The notes under the pieces were generated by a model that saw nothing but the letters and a program-made list of their open reading frames with translations, was not told where the DNA came from and searched no databases. Source: a virus. From it: a stretch of DNA of 64,000 nt. Shown piece after piece: positions 31,553-42,094 of the stretch. The position numbers were made by a program, and so were the translations under genes. The stretch is taken from IMG/VR virus record IMGVR_UViG_3300032287_004484, positions 124,001-188,000 of that record; one strand, written 5' to 3'. How positions within the stretch are numbered: position 1 is the first letter of the stretch; every line of letters starts with the position of its first letter.

Positions 31553-34195
31553 ATGATTAGATATACAAATCTAGATCTTTATGGACATTTAGCCCTTGAA
31601 TTAGGAGCAGATAATTCAGGTAGTAGTGATTTAACAAATGTCGATACTAGTGATGTATCATTTTTAAGATTTACTGGAACTAATCCTATCGTTTATGGTT
31701 TAAATCCAGGTAATAATGAAAATAATAATAAAATTTTAATTATTACTTTTATTGGTACTGGAACTTTAACCTTTAAACATCTATCTAATCAAAATACTTC
31801 AGATAACTTTAGAATTAAAACTCCTAATGGAGAAGATTATATTGTTCCAATTAATTACGGATCAATTTTAATTTATGATTCTTATGATAACTTTTGGCAT
31901 ATAGTAGGTGAGGCAAAATTAGCAGCTGGTTCTAATGGACAAATTCAATTTAATAATGGTGGATCTCTTAAGGGTAATTCTAATTTAACTTGGGATGCTA
32001 ATAATAATATTCTTAATGTTAGTGGAACTACGTATTCAACAGCTCTTTTTGACAATGGAAAAAGAGTAGCAACTCTAACTGGAACTGAAACCCTTTCTAA
32101 TAAAACTTTAGTATCTCCTGCTATTACAGGAACTCTGACTTTTGGTGAAATTCCATTTTATCAATATGGACATCATGGACTAAGTATATTTGAAGATGTT
32201 GATCTTTCTCAATCTCCTCTTCAAACGGTTTATAATTTTGGAACTCCAGATAGTGAAAAAAGCTCTGTTTTATCCTTATCAGTAAAAGATGAATATAAAG
32301 CTTTTATAGGAACATCAGGCTATAATTCAACAAATACGATAACTATAGGATCAACATCTAATTATTCTACTTTTCAAATAAGAAAAGGAACTTCAGTTGG
32401 ACCAGTAGATCTTGTAAGTGGTGGAACATCACTATTAGTTTTAAATTATTTAGGACAATTAATATTACCAACTAATATACAATCTACATCGCCAACAACA
32501 GGAACTCTTATAGTTAATGGTGGAGCAGGAATCGCTGGTCAACTATCTTTAAACGATAATTTCAATTTATTACAAGCTAAAACCTTAAGATTTTATGATA
32601 CTGATTCATCTAATTACGTAGGAATTAAAAGTCCAAGCACAATAAATTCAAATTATACACTAACATTGCCTAGTACTGATGGAACTAATGGACAAACATT
32701 AATTACTAATGGTAGTGGAACACTTACTTTTGGAACTATTGACCTAACTCATAATAATCTTTTATCTCTTCAAGGTGGTGGAGGTGGTAATTATTATCAT
32801 TCTAATCAACCTATTAATACTACAGATCCAGTTCAGTTCGGAGGTATTGAATCAACAAAAGAATTTAAACTAAGTGGTGATTCAACAGTTACTACTAGTG
32901 GTTCAATTACATCTTTAACTACAGCAGATATATCTACTATTAGATATAATTCAACTTCTCAGGGAACTCTTCATGGTTTAGCTGATGGTGTAGATGGAAA
33001 AATAGTAATCATAAATAATATTAACACTGGAAAATTATTAATTGCATCAGATAGTGGAGTAGAAACTACTGCTTCTAATCGTATTTTAACTGAGGGAGAT
33101 GTTAATCTTAGTTTAAAATATAAATCATCTATTATTCTTCAATACGATAGTACATCATCTCGATGGAGAGTCGTTAATCGTCATGCTCATAATGATTCTA
33201 GTGAACTTCAAGGTGGTGATAATCTTAATTATTATCACTCTAATCAGCCAATTAATACCACAGATGCTGTTACTTTTAATAATTTAACAGTCGTTAATGG
33301 AGCATCTGTTACTGGAACAATTCGTTTTAATAATATTACTTATCCTAATGTTGACGGTACAAATACTCAAGTTCTAACTACGAATGGTAGTGGAACACTT
33401 TCCTTTTCTACTATTACTCATAATAATATTAATGGATTACAAGGTGGTGGAGGTGGTAATTATTATCATTCTAATCAGCCTATTAATGTTGCTAACTCAG
33501 TTCAATTTGCTGGTCTTAATATTAATGGAATATATTCTTTACCTACTACTGATGGAACTAATGGACAAGTTCCTACTACTAATGGTAGTGGAACTCTTAC
33601 TTTTCGAAATGTTTTAACAGATATAGTTCAAGATACAACTCCTCAATTAGGTGGAAACTTAGATGTTAATGGATATGATATTATTTCTACATCAAATACA
33701 AACATCGATCTTTCTCCAAATGGAACCGGAATAGTTAATGTTAATTCTAATCTTAATGTATCTGGATCTTTAACAGCAAGTAATATTAATTATCCGACAT
33801 CAGATGGTACAAATCGTCAAGTATTAGCAACAAATGGAAGTGGAACTCTTGGTTTTATTACTCTTAATTCATTATATGATTTTGGAAATATATCTTCTTC
33901 TTCATCAATTAATTTAACTAATGTAAATTCACTATCTAAATTTACTCATACAAATGCTAGTTCATCTGTAATAACACTAACTAATGGAATAGTTGGTAAA
34001 ACATATAAAATAATTGGTAATTCAAATGGGGTTCAATATTCTTTTACCTCTAGTGGTGTAATTAAATGGCCAACAGGAATAACACCGATTATATCAGCTA
34101 ATGGAAAAAGTGATTTATTTGTATTTGAGTGTACTGGAACTAATAAATATTTAGGCTACTATTTTTATAATTATGATAGTACGGGTTTATTTTAA
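31553..34195 (+). CDS. Large tail fibre protein
   Basis: An 880-residue fibre built of repeats: two copies of the LQYDSxSxxWR module (about residues 35-125 and 432-545), three 'QGG...YYHSNQPIN' segments, 'NKTLVSPAITG' (phage tail repeat) and several '.YP.TDGTN.Q.L.TNGSGTL.F' units. The C-terminus ('GKTYKIIGNSNGVQYSFTS', 'KYLGYYFYNYDSTGLF') is a receptor-side tip type shared with the protein at 37887. Structural; probably trimeric. Confidence 0.8.
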   Translation: MIRYTNLDLYGHLALELGADNSGSSDLTNVDTSDVSFLRFTGTNPIVYGLNPGNNENNNKILIITFIGTGTLTFKHLSNQNTSDNFRIKTPNGEDYIVPINYGSILIYDSYDNFWHIVGEAKLAAGSNGQIQFNNGGSLKGNSNLTWDANNNILNVSGTTYSTALFDNGKRVATLTGTETLSNKTLVSPAITGTLTFGEIPFYQYGHHGLSIFEDVDLSQSPLQTVYNFGTPDSEKSSVLSLSVKDEYKAFIGTSGYNSTNTITIGSTSNYSTFQIRKGTSVGPVDLVSGGTSLLVLNYLGQLILPTNIQSTSPTTGTLIVNGGAGIAGQLSLNDNFNLLQAKTLRFYDTDSSNYVGIKSPSTINSNYTLTLPSTDGTNGQTLITNGSGTLTFGTIDLTHNNLLSLQGGGGGNYYHSNQPINTTDPVQFGGIESTKEFKLSGDSTVTTSGSITSLTTADISTIRYNSTSQGTLHGLADGVDGKIVIINNINTGKLLIASDSGVETTASNRILTEGDVNLSLKYKSSIILQYDSTSSRWRVVNRHAHNDSSELQGGDNLNYYHSNQPINTTDAVTFNNLTVVNGASVTGTIRFNNITYPNVDGTNTQVLTTNGSGTLSFSTITHNNINGLQGGGGGNYYHSNQPINVANSVQFAGLNINGIYSLPTTDGTNGQVPTTNGSGTLTFRNVLTDIVQDTTPQLGGNLDVNGYDIISTSNTNIDLSPNGTGIVNVNSNLNVSGSLTASNINYPTSDGTNRQVLATNGSGTLGFITLNSLYDFGNISSSSSINLTNVNSLSKFTHTNASSSVITLTNGIVGKTYKIIGNSNGVQYSFTSSGVIKWPTGITPIISANGKSDLFVFECTGTNKYLGYYFYNYDSTGLF

Positions 34196-34241
34196 AATTA
34201 TTTTATATCATGTATAGAAATATAATTATAAAGAGAAAAAA

Positions 34242-37200
34242 ATGATATTTGATGTACCAAGAATAACTACAAGTTTAAGAGATTCCATAACTCCTGTAAA
34301 TTCATCAGTTATTTATAATACTGATAATAATCGTTATGAATATTATAATGGTACATCTTGGAAATCTTTTGGCGAAGGTGGAGTAATATCCTTTAATACG
34401 AGAACAGGAGAAGTAACTCTCCTTGATTCTGATATCGCTTCATTAGGTGATTTTACTATTAGCGGAACAGTAACTATCAATAATGATATCATACTTGGTC
34501 CACAAGCACTTAAAATTTCTACTGCTTCTATTGATCCAAATGTAAGTGGAGTATCAGCAAATGTTGGATCTATAATTTTAAGAAATGATGGTTCTATCTG
34601 GCAAAAATTAGATACTGGTAATACTGATTGGAGTCAAGTTCAAACGTCTGAATTCACTAATGAACCAACTGGTTTTCCTATTAACCCAATAACTGGTGAA
34701 ATAGATAGAACTTCATCAACTATTTCTTTTTCTGATATTGATAGAACTTTTTCAATAGGTCCATCTGGATCTAGTTATATTGTTTTACTTCAAGGTAGAC
34801 AGTATCGTAAAACAACAACAGAATCCCTTCAAATATCCACTGCTGAAGGTTTACATTATATTTATTTTAATACTAATGGCAGTTTAACAGAAACTACATC
34901 TTTTTCATTAGATTTAATTTTACACTATGCTATCATTGCTATAGTTTATTGGGATTCAACAAATAATAAAGCAATTTTATTTGGTGATGAACGACATGGT
35001 TGTACTATGGATTCTCATACTCATGCTAGAATTCATGCCGATAGTGGTGCTGTATACGTTTCTGGTATGTCACCTGGTAATTTTATAACTAATGGTAATG
35101 GAAATAGTGAATCTCATATAACTTTTAGTTTAACAGAAGGTAAATTAAGAGATGAGGACATTTTACATACTTTAGCTGCTAAATCAACATCTAATCCAAT
35201 ACCTATCTTTTATAAAGAAGGAACAGTCTGGAGATCTATAACTCCAAGTGCTGTAGGTGGAACTTATGCTAGAGCAATAGGTAGTTCTGGAAGTCCAGGG
35301 ATTATTGCTTATAATTATTTTGATGGAAGTTCTTGGACTAGAGTTAGTCTTACTTCTAATTATTATGTTTGTTACCATGTTATAGGTACGAACGATGTTA
35401 ATAATCCTTATATTCTTTTAATGGGAAATAATGAATATAATACTGCTCCATCTGCTAGTGCTGGATCAATTGTTGAAATCAGTACTTTTACTGGTTTACC
35501 ATTTGCTGAATTAGTATTAGTAGCAACATTTTTATTTAAATATTCTACAGGTAATACTAATTCGTTAAAAGCTAAATTAGTTCCTACTAACGCTACTGAT
35601 TATGAAGATTGGAGATACGCTAAAACTCTTAATCCTACAACAGCCGCTATTAATGATCATAATAATTTAGGTGGTATTTACGGTGGTTATCCATTTTATC
35701 ACTCAGATCAACCAATAGGTATTGAAGATTCACCTACTTTTAGTGGTTTAACGGTAAATGGTAATTTATATGTTTCTGGAACAACTACAACTATTAATAC
35801 TTTAAATTTACAAGTAAAAGATAAAAACATAGAATTAGCAATAAGTGATTCACCATCAGATGCTATTGCTGATGGTGGTGGAATTACATTAAAAGGAACT
35901 ACTGATAAAACTCTTAATTGGGTTGATTTTACTGATTCTTGGACTAGTTCTGAACATATAGATTTAGCATCTAATAAAGTTTATAAAATTGCTGGCGCTA
36001 CTGTATTAAGCGCTACTCAAGTTTTAGGTAAAAATGTACCAACTGGTGATATTGTAGGAACTACTGATACTCAAAATATTTCTAATAAAACAATAGATGG
36101 ATTTATTCTTAATGGCGATATAAATTCTACTTTATATGCTAGTGATGTAGATTTAATTGATAATAATTCTAGTGCTATTAGTTTTGATACATCTGGAAAA
36201 ACAGGAATTTTAGAAATAGAAACTACTAATAATTCTGAACAAGTTAAAATGAGTGGTGGACTATCGGTAACTGGAACATCTACTCTTAAAAATGTGACAG
36301 CATCAGGAACTATTACTTTAAATGGACTAACTTATCCTGTTAGTGGTGGAACTAATGGACAAGTATTAACTACTAATGGAAGTGGAAATCTTTCATTTAG
36401 CACTATTACTCAAAATCATAATCAATTAACTAATATTCAAGGTGGTGATGGTACTAATTTTTATCATTCTAATCAACCTATAAATACAACTAGTAATGTT
36501 TCTTTTAATAATTTATCAGTTGTTAGTGGAGTCAACGCTACTGGAAGTATTAAACTTAATAATATCTTTTATCCAATTTCTGATGGAACTAATGGACAAT
36601 TATTAAAAACAGATGGAAGTGGTAATTTAAGTTTTATGACTCTACCAGGTGCTACAGCATCTGTATTAGATACATATTTAAATTCACAAAAAGCAACAAT
36701 TGCTACTGGTGCTACTAGAACAATACAGACAATATTTACAGAAACAATAACCGGCATTTATCACTTTTGGAGTTCAGATGACCCAAGAATCAAAGGAACA
36801 GTTACAGTTAAATCAACTGATATATCAAATTCAACTTTAGAAACTTTTTCATCATTTATAACTGGTTTACAAAATAATCCTCTCACTTTAAATGTATATT
36901 CATCAGGAGGAAGTATTGTATTTCAAAATAATACAACTTCTTCAATCGTTTTAGTTATAAGAAGAGAAACAACTCCTGCTATTGGCGGTTCTACTGGATT
37001 AACTACTCTTACAATTGGAACTGGATTAACAGGAGGATCATATAATGGAACATCTCCTATAACTATAGGGATAGATTCAAGTGTTGTTACTCTGTCTGGA
37101 TCACAAGAATTAACTAATAAAACTTTAACATCTCCTATTATTACATCGCCAACTATTAGTGGTAATATAAGATTAGGTACAAATACTTTTAGTAAAACAA

Positions 37201-37853
37201 CTGGTTCGGGAGATGTTAGTTTTGATAATGGAACTACTGATACTCCTGGGGCTTTATTTTATTTTGCTAATAACAGTAATTTTGGAATTGATAGTTATAA
37301 TAATGGTTCTGTCCAAGTTTTAAGATTTGTAAAAAATTTAAATGAAGCAGGTGGGGCTGTATTAGGTTATTTTGATCCTAATGGCAATTTAGTTACAAAT
37401 GGTTTTTTAAATCCATTAGCATGGAAAGCAGGTCAAGTTATTCAAGATATAACTTTATCAAATACAGAAGTTACTGTAGTTAGCACTACTATCGCAACCA
37501 CTACTTCTAATGTAGATTTTATTACTTATAATTATACTCCTATTAGTTCTAGTAGTTATTTAATTGTTCATATTCACATTTCAAGATATTATATGGCAGA
37601 TGTTGCTACTGGTAATGAGGCTTGGTATTCTGTTTTAAAAGTTGCTGGTAATGAAATTGCTTATGGTTTTCAAAAAACAACGAACGCTTCTAGAACTGGA
37701 ACTTTATTCCCATTAACTGGAAGATACACTAATTCATCTACAGCATCTAAAACTATTGCGGTTGCAGCAAGAAGAGATACATCAGATGATTCATTTACAA
37801 TAGATAATTCAGCAACAGCAATTTGGTTAAGAATTACAGAGGTGGCAAGATAA
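34242..37853 (+). CDS. Very large tail fibre protein
   Basis: A 1203-residue fibre. It begins with a collar-like 'NSSVIYNTDNNRYEYYNGTSW', has 'NTRTGEVTLLDSDI', a long unique segment at about residues 150-460 and then repeats ('YHSDQPIG', 'SNKTI', 'YHSNQPIN', 'YP.SDGTNGQ'). A 'DTYLNSQ...FWSSDDPRIKGT...RRET' domain (about residues 805-910) recurs in the proteins at 37887 and 48157. The C-terminal domain ends 'AIWLRITEVAR'. No enzymatic motif seen. Confidence 0.8.
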   Translation: MIFDVPRITTSLRDSITPVNSSVIYNTDNNRYEYYNGTSWKSFGEGGVISFNTRTGEVTLLDSDIASLGDFTISGTVTINNDIILGPQALKISTASIDPNVSGVSANVGSIILRNDGSIWQKLDTGNTDWSQVQTSEFTNEPTGFPINPITGEIDRTSSTISFSDIDRTFSIGPSGSSYIVLLQGRQYRKTTTESLQISTAEGLHYIYFNTNGSLTETTSFSLDLILHYAIIAIVYWDSTNNKAILFGDERHGCTMDSHTHARIHADSGAVYVSGMSPGNFITNGNGNSESHITFSLTEGKLRDEDILHTLAAKSTSNPIPIFYKEGTVWRSITPSAVGGTYARAIGSSGSPGIIAYNYFDGSSWTRVSLTSNYYVCYHVIGTNDVNNPYILLMGNNEYNTAPSASAGSIVEISTFTGLPFAELVLVATFLFKYSTGNTNSLKAKLVPTNATDYEDWRYAKTLNPTTAAINDHNNLGGIYGGYPFYHSDQPIGIEDSPTFSGLTVNGNLYVSGTTTTINTLNLQVKDKNIELAISDSPSDAIADGGGITLKGTTDKTLNWVDFTDSWTSSEHIDLASNKVYKIAGATVLSATQVLGKNVPTGDIVGTTDTQNISNKTIDGFILNGDINSTLYASDVDLIDNNSSAISFDTSGKTGILEIETTNNSEQVKMSGGLSVTGTSTLKNVTASGTITLNGLTYPVSGGTNGQVLTTNGSGNLSFSTITQNHNQLTNIQGGDGTNFYHSNQPINTTSNVSFNNLSVVSGVNATGSIKLNNIFYPISDGTNGQLLKTDGSGNLSFMTLPGATASVLDTYLNSQKATIATGATRTIQTIFTETITGIYHFWSSDDPRIKGTVTVKSTDISNSTLETFSSFITGLQNNPLTLNVYSSGGSIVFQNNTTSSIVLVIRRETTPAIGGSTGLTTLTIGTGLTGGSYNGTSPITIGIDSSVVTLSGSQELTNKTLTSPIITSPTISGNIRLGTNTFSKTTGSGDVSFDNGTTDTPGALFYFANNSNFGIDSYNNGSVQVLRFVKNLNEAGGAVLGYFDPNGNLVTNGFLNPLAWKAGQVIQDITLSNTEVTVVSTTIATTTSNVDFITYNYTPISSSSYLIVHIHISRYYMADVATGNEAWYSVLKVAGNEIAYGFQKTTNASRTGTLFPLTGRYTNSSTASKTIAVAARRDTSDDSFTIDNSATAIWLRITEVAR

Positions 37854-37886
37854 TGATTAAAATATATATAAAGGTAAAAATATAGA

Positions 37887-39863
37887 ATGAAATTTGTAAA
37901 TTTATCATCATTATTTAGAGATTCCTCAGAGACACAAAACTTATTATCCTTAATTGATTCTAAAGGTTTTGGAATAAATTCTACTGTTATAACAACATCT
38001 GGAAATATTAATAATCTTTCTACTGATGATATTAGTTCCATTAAATTAACACAAGCAACTACTTTAACGGGTTTAGCAAATGGTGTTGATGGAAAAATAG
38101 TAATTATACATAATGCAAGTCCTAGTAATTTAACAATAGCAAATAATTCTGGATCTTCTAGTTCAGGTAATAAAATTTATACTGGATCTACATCAGATTT
38201 AACTTTATTACCTAATTCTTCTGTTTTATTACAATATGATAGCGATTCAACCATTTGGAGAGTTATTGGGATAAGTAATTCTCATAATGAATTAACAGGA
38301 AAGCAAGGTGGTGATGGTACTAATTTTTATCATTCTAATCAGCCAATAAACACTAATAGTAATGTTTCTTTTAATAATTTGACAGTTGTTAGTGGAGTCA
38401 ACGCGACTGGAAGTATTAAACTTAATAATATTACTTATCCTAGTACTGATGGAATTAGTGGACAAGCACTAATAACTAATGGATCCGGAACTTTATCTTT
38501 TACTAATGTTTCTCAAGTACATAATGATCTTACCTCAATTCAAGGTGGATCAGTTGGAAATTATTATCACTCTAATCAACCTATTAATACGACAAGTAAT
38601 GTTAGATTTAATAATTTAACGGTTGTTAGTGGAGTAAACGCAACTGGAAGTATTAAACTTAATAATATTACTTATCCAACTTCTGATGGAACCAGTGGAC
38701 AAGCTTTAGCAACTGATGGTAATGGTAATTTATATTTTACAACAGCAGGCGCTGGAACTGTTTTAGATACTTATATCACTAGTAAAGCAGTACAAATAAG
38801 CAATAATTCTACAAGTTCAGTTAATGCCCTATTTAGTGAAGTTGTATCTGGAATATATACTTTTTGGGTTAGTACTGACCCGAGAATTAAAGGTACTTTC
38901 TATTTAAATCAAAATGATATTAGCAATTCTGTGTTAGAAACAATATCTTCATCTGTATCAGGAAAACAAGATAATGCTAATTGTTTAAATGTTTACATTT
39001 CAAGTGGAAACATTATATTTCAAAATAAATTAGGTTCACAAGTAGTTGTAGCAGTAAGAAGAGAAACAAGTCCTTCTCATACTGGAGGTGGATCAGCTAT
39101 CAGTTCTGTTGCTTCTCACGCTGATTTAACAAATCTTCAAGGTGGAGATGGACAAGATTATTTTCATTCTAATCAACCTATAAATACAACTAGCACAGTA
39201 ACTTTTGCTGGAATTAATGTTCCATTAATTGAAAGTAGTGCTAGTGGAACATTGTCAAATGTAAGCACTAATAATGTAGGAGCCTTTAGATTTACTTGTG
39301 AATCTAGTACAGCGATAACTGGATTTGCTAATGGTAGTAATGGAAAATTATTATATCTTCATAACGCTAGTGCTGTAAATGTTACTTTTAAAAATAATTC
39401 AACATCATCATTATTAGCCAATAGGATTATAACTGGAAATAATGGCGATTTGATTTTAGGACCAGATAAATCGATCACTTTACAATATGATTCTTTTTCA
39501 TCTAAATGGAGAGTTTTAGGAGGAAGTGGAGGAAATAGTGGACAAAATCCTGAAACTCTTAATTTATCCAACACTAATTCAACAATTGATTTTTCAAATT
39601 ATTCTACTACTTCATTTAGAATAAAAAATCCAGCACAAATGACATTTACTAATGGAGTTAATGGAACATGGTATACATTAGCAATAGTTAGTGATGGATC
39701 TTATTCTTTCACATCTGAAACTAGATTTCCTCTTAATAACGCTCAACCAGTTCCATCTTCTGGAACTGTCGACATGTATAGTTTACATTGTATTGATACA
39801 GTTAGTGGAACCCGATATTTAGCAACATTTGCATACGATTATTCAGGAGTTATTTTACCATGA
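37887..39863 (+). CDS. Tail fibre protein carrying two recurring modules
   Basis: A 658-residue fibre starting MKFVNLSSLFRDSSE. It has two LQYDSxSxxWR modules (about 25-130 and 446-548), three 'YHSNQPIN' repeats, the 'STDPRIKGT...RRET' domain and the tip 'GTWYTLAIVSDGSYSFTSE'. Its first 130 residues are paralogous to the protein at 48157 on the far side of the enzymatic island. Its stop overlaps the adhesin start by 4 nt, suggesting that the adhesin caps this fibre. Confidence 0.8.
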   Translation: MKFVNLSSLFRDSSETQNLLSLIDSKGFGINSTVITTSGNINNLSTDDISSIKLTQATTLTGLANGVDGKIVIIHNASPSNLTIANNSGSSSSGNKIYTGSTSDLTLLPNSSVLLQYDSDSTIWRVIGISNSHNELTGKQGGDGTNFYHSNQPINTNSNVSFNNLTVVSGVNATGSIKLNNITYPSTDGISGQALITNGSGTLSFTNVSQVHNDLTSIQGGSVGNYYHSNQPINTTSNVRFNNLTVVSGVNATGSIKLNNITYPTSDGTSGQALATDGNGNLYFTTAGAGTVLDTYITSKAVQISNNSTSSVNALFSEVVSGIYTFWVSTDPRIKGTFYLNQNDISNSVLETISSSVSGKQDNANCLNVYISSGNIIFQNKLGSQVVVAVRRETSPSHTGGGSAISSVASHADLTNLQGGDGQDYFHSNQPINTTSTVTFAGINVPLIESSASGTLSNVSTNNVGAFRFTCESSTAITGFANGSNGKLLYLHNASAVNVTFKNNSTSSLLANRIITGNNGDLILGPDKSITLQYDSFSSKWRVLGGSGGNSGQNPETLNLSNTNSTIDFSNYSTTSFRIKNPAQMTFTNGVNGTWYTLAIVSDGSYSFTSETRFPLNNAQPVPSSGTVDMYSLHCIDTVSGTRYLATFAYDYSGVILP

Positions 39864-41233
39864 TGGCGATGTTACCACCTATAAAGGAATTACAATCAGC
39901 TGCTTTACAAGATTTAAATTTAACTGATGGGATCCTACCTACTGGAGTATATAGACGAGTAACAGGAACATATACTAGTGTTTCTGATAATAATACTGAA
40001 ATTATTTGTTTAGATTTTAATGCTACAGTTTGCGGGACTGGCGCTAGTCTTAATGATTCTTATACTGCTCAAGCAACAATATATCAACCAATAATTAATC
40101 ACGACTCTTCTGGTATTACTATGTTAAAAGGTAATAATGGTTCACTTGGCGGAACTGGTGGAGGTGGTGGCGGTACTTTTGGTGGAGGAAGTACAGCTGG
40201 TGGCACTGGAGGTTCGGGTGGCAGTGGCGGACAAGGATTATCTGGTGGTGATGGTGCAGCAGGTGGTGGTGGCGCAAGTGGAGCAAGTGGGGGAAGCGCA
40301 GTACTATCTTTAGCAGGAGCTAATGGCTCTTCTGGTAGTTCAGGCGGAACTGGTGGAGCTGGAGGTATATTAAATTGTGTTTCTTCAGGCGGAGCAGGTG
40401 GAAGTGGAGGAGGCGGAGGCGGAGGAGCTTCGTTTTTATCTACTCCAGGTGTTCCTGGAGGTGCAGGCGCTAGTGGAAATCCTGGTGCTGGAAATGGAGC
40501 TCCTGGTGCTGCTAGTTCTGATCCTTGTAGTGGTGCTGTTTATCCTGGTGGTTCAGGAGGATCTGGCAATGCTTCTGGAAGTATCAATGGAAATTCTACA
40601 GCTGGAGGCGCAGGAGGCAGCGGTTCTTTAGTTCCTGGTGGAACTGGTAATACTGGTAATAATGGAGGCACTTGTGGTGATATTTTAACTGGTGGTGGTG
40701 GTGGAGGTGGAGCAGGTGGTCCTGGATTATCAGGAGTAGCTTTACCTAGTGGAGTATCTGGTGGTAATGGTGGTACAGGCGGAAATGGTGGTACAGGTGG
40801 TAAACCAAGCAAAAGTCTTTTTATTTATTCTTATAATTCAATAAGTGGTTCTATTTTATCACCTACAATCTCAGGTGCTTCTGGTTTAACGGGATCAGCT
40901 GGTTCTCTTGGATCATCAGTAACTTTAGGATTAAATACTGTAACTTCTGGTAACGGTAGTCCTGGAGGAAATGGAGGAAATGGTTCTAGTGGAGCTAATT
41001 CATATATATCTATTGTAAGCAGAAATACTAATAATATAAATTTAAATATCTGTAGTCCAATTCAAGGATCTAATGGTGATGGAAGTACTGGAAATGGAGG
41101 AGCTGGAGCATTAAGTATTTCTTCTAATGGATCAAATGGATTTACTGGAATAGGTGGAGCAGGTGGAGCAGCTCTTGCTAAAATACCTGCAAGAATTAAA
41201 AATACAAGTTGTGGCTCAATAATTAATATATAA
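39860..41233 (+). CDS. Glycine-rich gp38-like adhesin
   Basis: A 457-residue protein with about 90 ordinary residues at each end and a central region (about 94-400) of repeated G-G-x and G-x-x motifs (for example GGTGGGGGGTFGGGS, 'GGAGGSGGGGGGGAS') interrupted by short variable sequences. T-even-type gp38 adhesins, such as that of phage S16, fold such stretches into packed polyglycine type II helices whose loops bind the receptor. The gene follows the fibre it would cap, overlapping by 4 nt. The stretch is visibly richer in G+C than its surroundings because of glycine codons. Function in receptor binding is inferred from composition and position. Confidence 0.75.
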   Translation: MMAMLPPIKELQSAALQDLNLTDGILPTGVYRRVTGTYTSVSDNNTEIICLDFNATVCGTGASLNDSYTAQATIYQPIINHDSSGITMLKGNNGSLGGTGGGGGGTFGGGSTAGGTGGSGGSGGQGLSGGDGAAGGGGASGASGGSAVLSLAGANGSSGSSGGTGGAGGILNCVSSGGAGGSGGGGGGGASFLSTPGVPGGAGASGNPGAGNGAPGAASSDPCSGAVYPGGSGGSGNASGSINGNSTAGGAGGSGSLVPGGTGNTGNNGGTCGDILTGGGGGGGAGGPGLSGVALPSGVSGGNGGTGGNGGTGGKPSKSLFIYSYNSISGSILSPTISGASGLTGSAGSLGSSVTLGLNTVTSGNGSPGGNGGNGSSGANSYISIVSRNTNNINLNICSPIQGSNGDGSTGNGGAGALSISSNGSNGFTGIGGAGGAALAKIPARIKNTSCGSIINI

Positions 41234-41245
41234 AAGGAAATAAAA

Positions 41246-42094
41246 ATGGAATTTACTCAAGCATATATATATAAAATTTTTGTATTTGATTCAAATACTG
41301 GTGAATTATTGAAAACAGAAGATTATTCTAATTTTCCAGATGTTCAAGAAGAAATTATAAAACATAATACTGATAATCAAGATAATCGTTGGAATTTATA
41401 TGTTGGAACAGAATATCCACCTAAAGGTGTAAAATTTGATATAACTATTAAACAATTTGTTGAAAAAACACTTTCTGAAAAATATGCTGATGGAGAAATT
41501 CAAATTTCTGATGAATTTAAGATAGTTAACGATTCATTAGTAAGATTAACTAAAAAAGAATTATATGAAAAAGGACTTATAAAATTAGAATATGACGAAA
41601 AAATAGATGAATTTGATCAAATAGTTAAACTTACTAAAAAAGAAATGTATGAACTTAATAAAATTACTAAATATCAAGTTTTTGATTACTTTATTCAAGA
41701 ATTAAATTTAAAAATAGAAACTAAATTAAAAAATTATTATAATTATCCTATGCAAGAAATAGGAACTTGGTCTTTAAAAAAAGAACAATCAGTCAAATGG
41801 TTAGAATTAACTAATCAAAATAAAATAGATGTTATTAATAATTCAATATCAATATATTATTTACTTTTTTCTGAATCTAATATTTTAGATACTGATAATG
41901 AATCTGATAAAATATTAAAAATTGATATATTATCTAATAAAATAATAAATAAGTATAAAGATTTAGAAACAGTTTACGGCAATATGTTTTTATTAAGAAG
42001 TCAAACTAAAAAACAATTAGAAGATATTTTAAATACTGAAAATAGTAATGTATTTCAAAAAATGGAAGAAGTTTTTAATAATATTAAAACATGA
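41246..42094 (+). CDS. Putative fibre assembly chaperone/accessory protein
   Basis: 282 residues, with an N-terminal 'YIYKIFVFDSNTGELLKTEDYSNFPD' and a repeated lysine-rich helix ('RLTKKELYEKGLIKLEYDEKID', 'KLTKKEMYELNKI'). The C-terminal part is helical. Position directly after the adhesin and composition suggest a fibre chaperone, but there is no recognised domain. It precedes the enzymatic island and overlaps its first gene by 4 nt. Confidence 0.5.
   Translation: MEFTQAYIYKIFVFDSNTGELLKTEDYSNFPDVQEEIIKHNTDNQDNRWNLYVGTEYPPKGVKFDITIKQFVEKTLSEKYADGEIQISDEFKIVNDSLVRLTKKELYEKGLIKLEYDEKIDEFDQIVKLTKKEMYELNKITKYQVFDYFIQELNLKIETKLKNYYNYPMQEIGTWSLKKEQSVKWLELTNQNKIDVINNSISIYYLLFSESNILDTDNESDKILKIDILSNKIINKYKDLETVYGNMFLLRSQTKKQLEDILNTENSNVFQKMEEVFNNIKT

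Noticed and set aside
31553-39863. Regularly repeated DNA that might look like a CRISPR array or tandem satellite
   Set aside because: Repeats are inside long coding frames, irregularly spaced and keep the reading frame; they are fibre repeats.
40540-40812. Proline-rich frame on the minus strand
   Set aside because: It is the antisense of the glycine-codon repeats of the adhesin gene and has no SD or neighbours.
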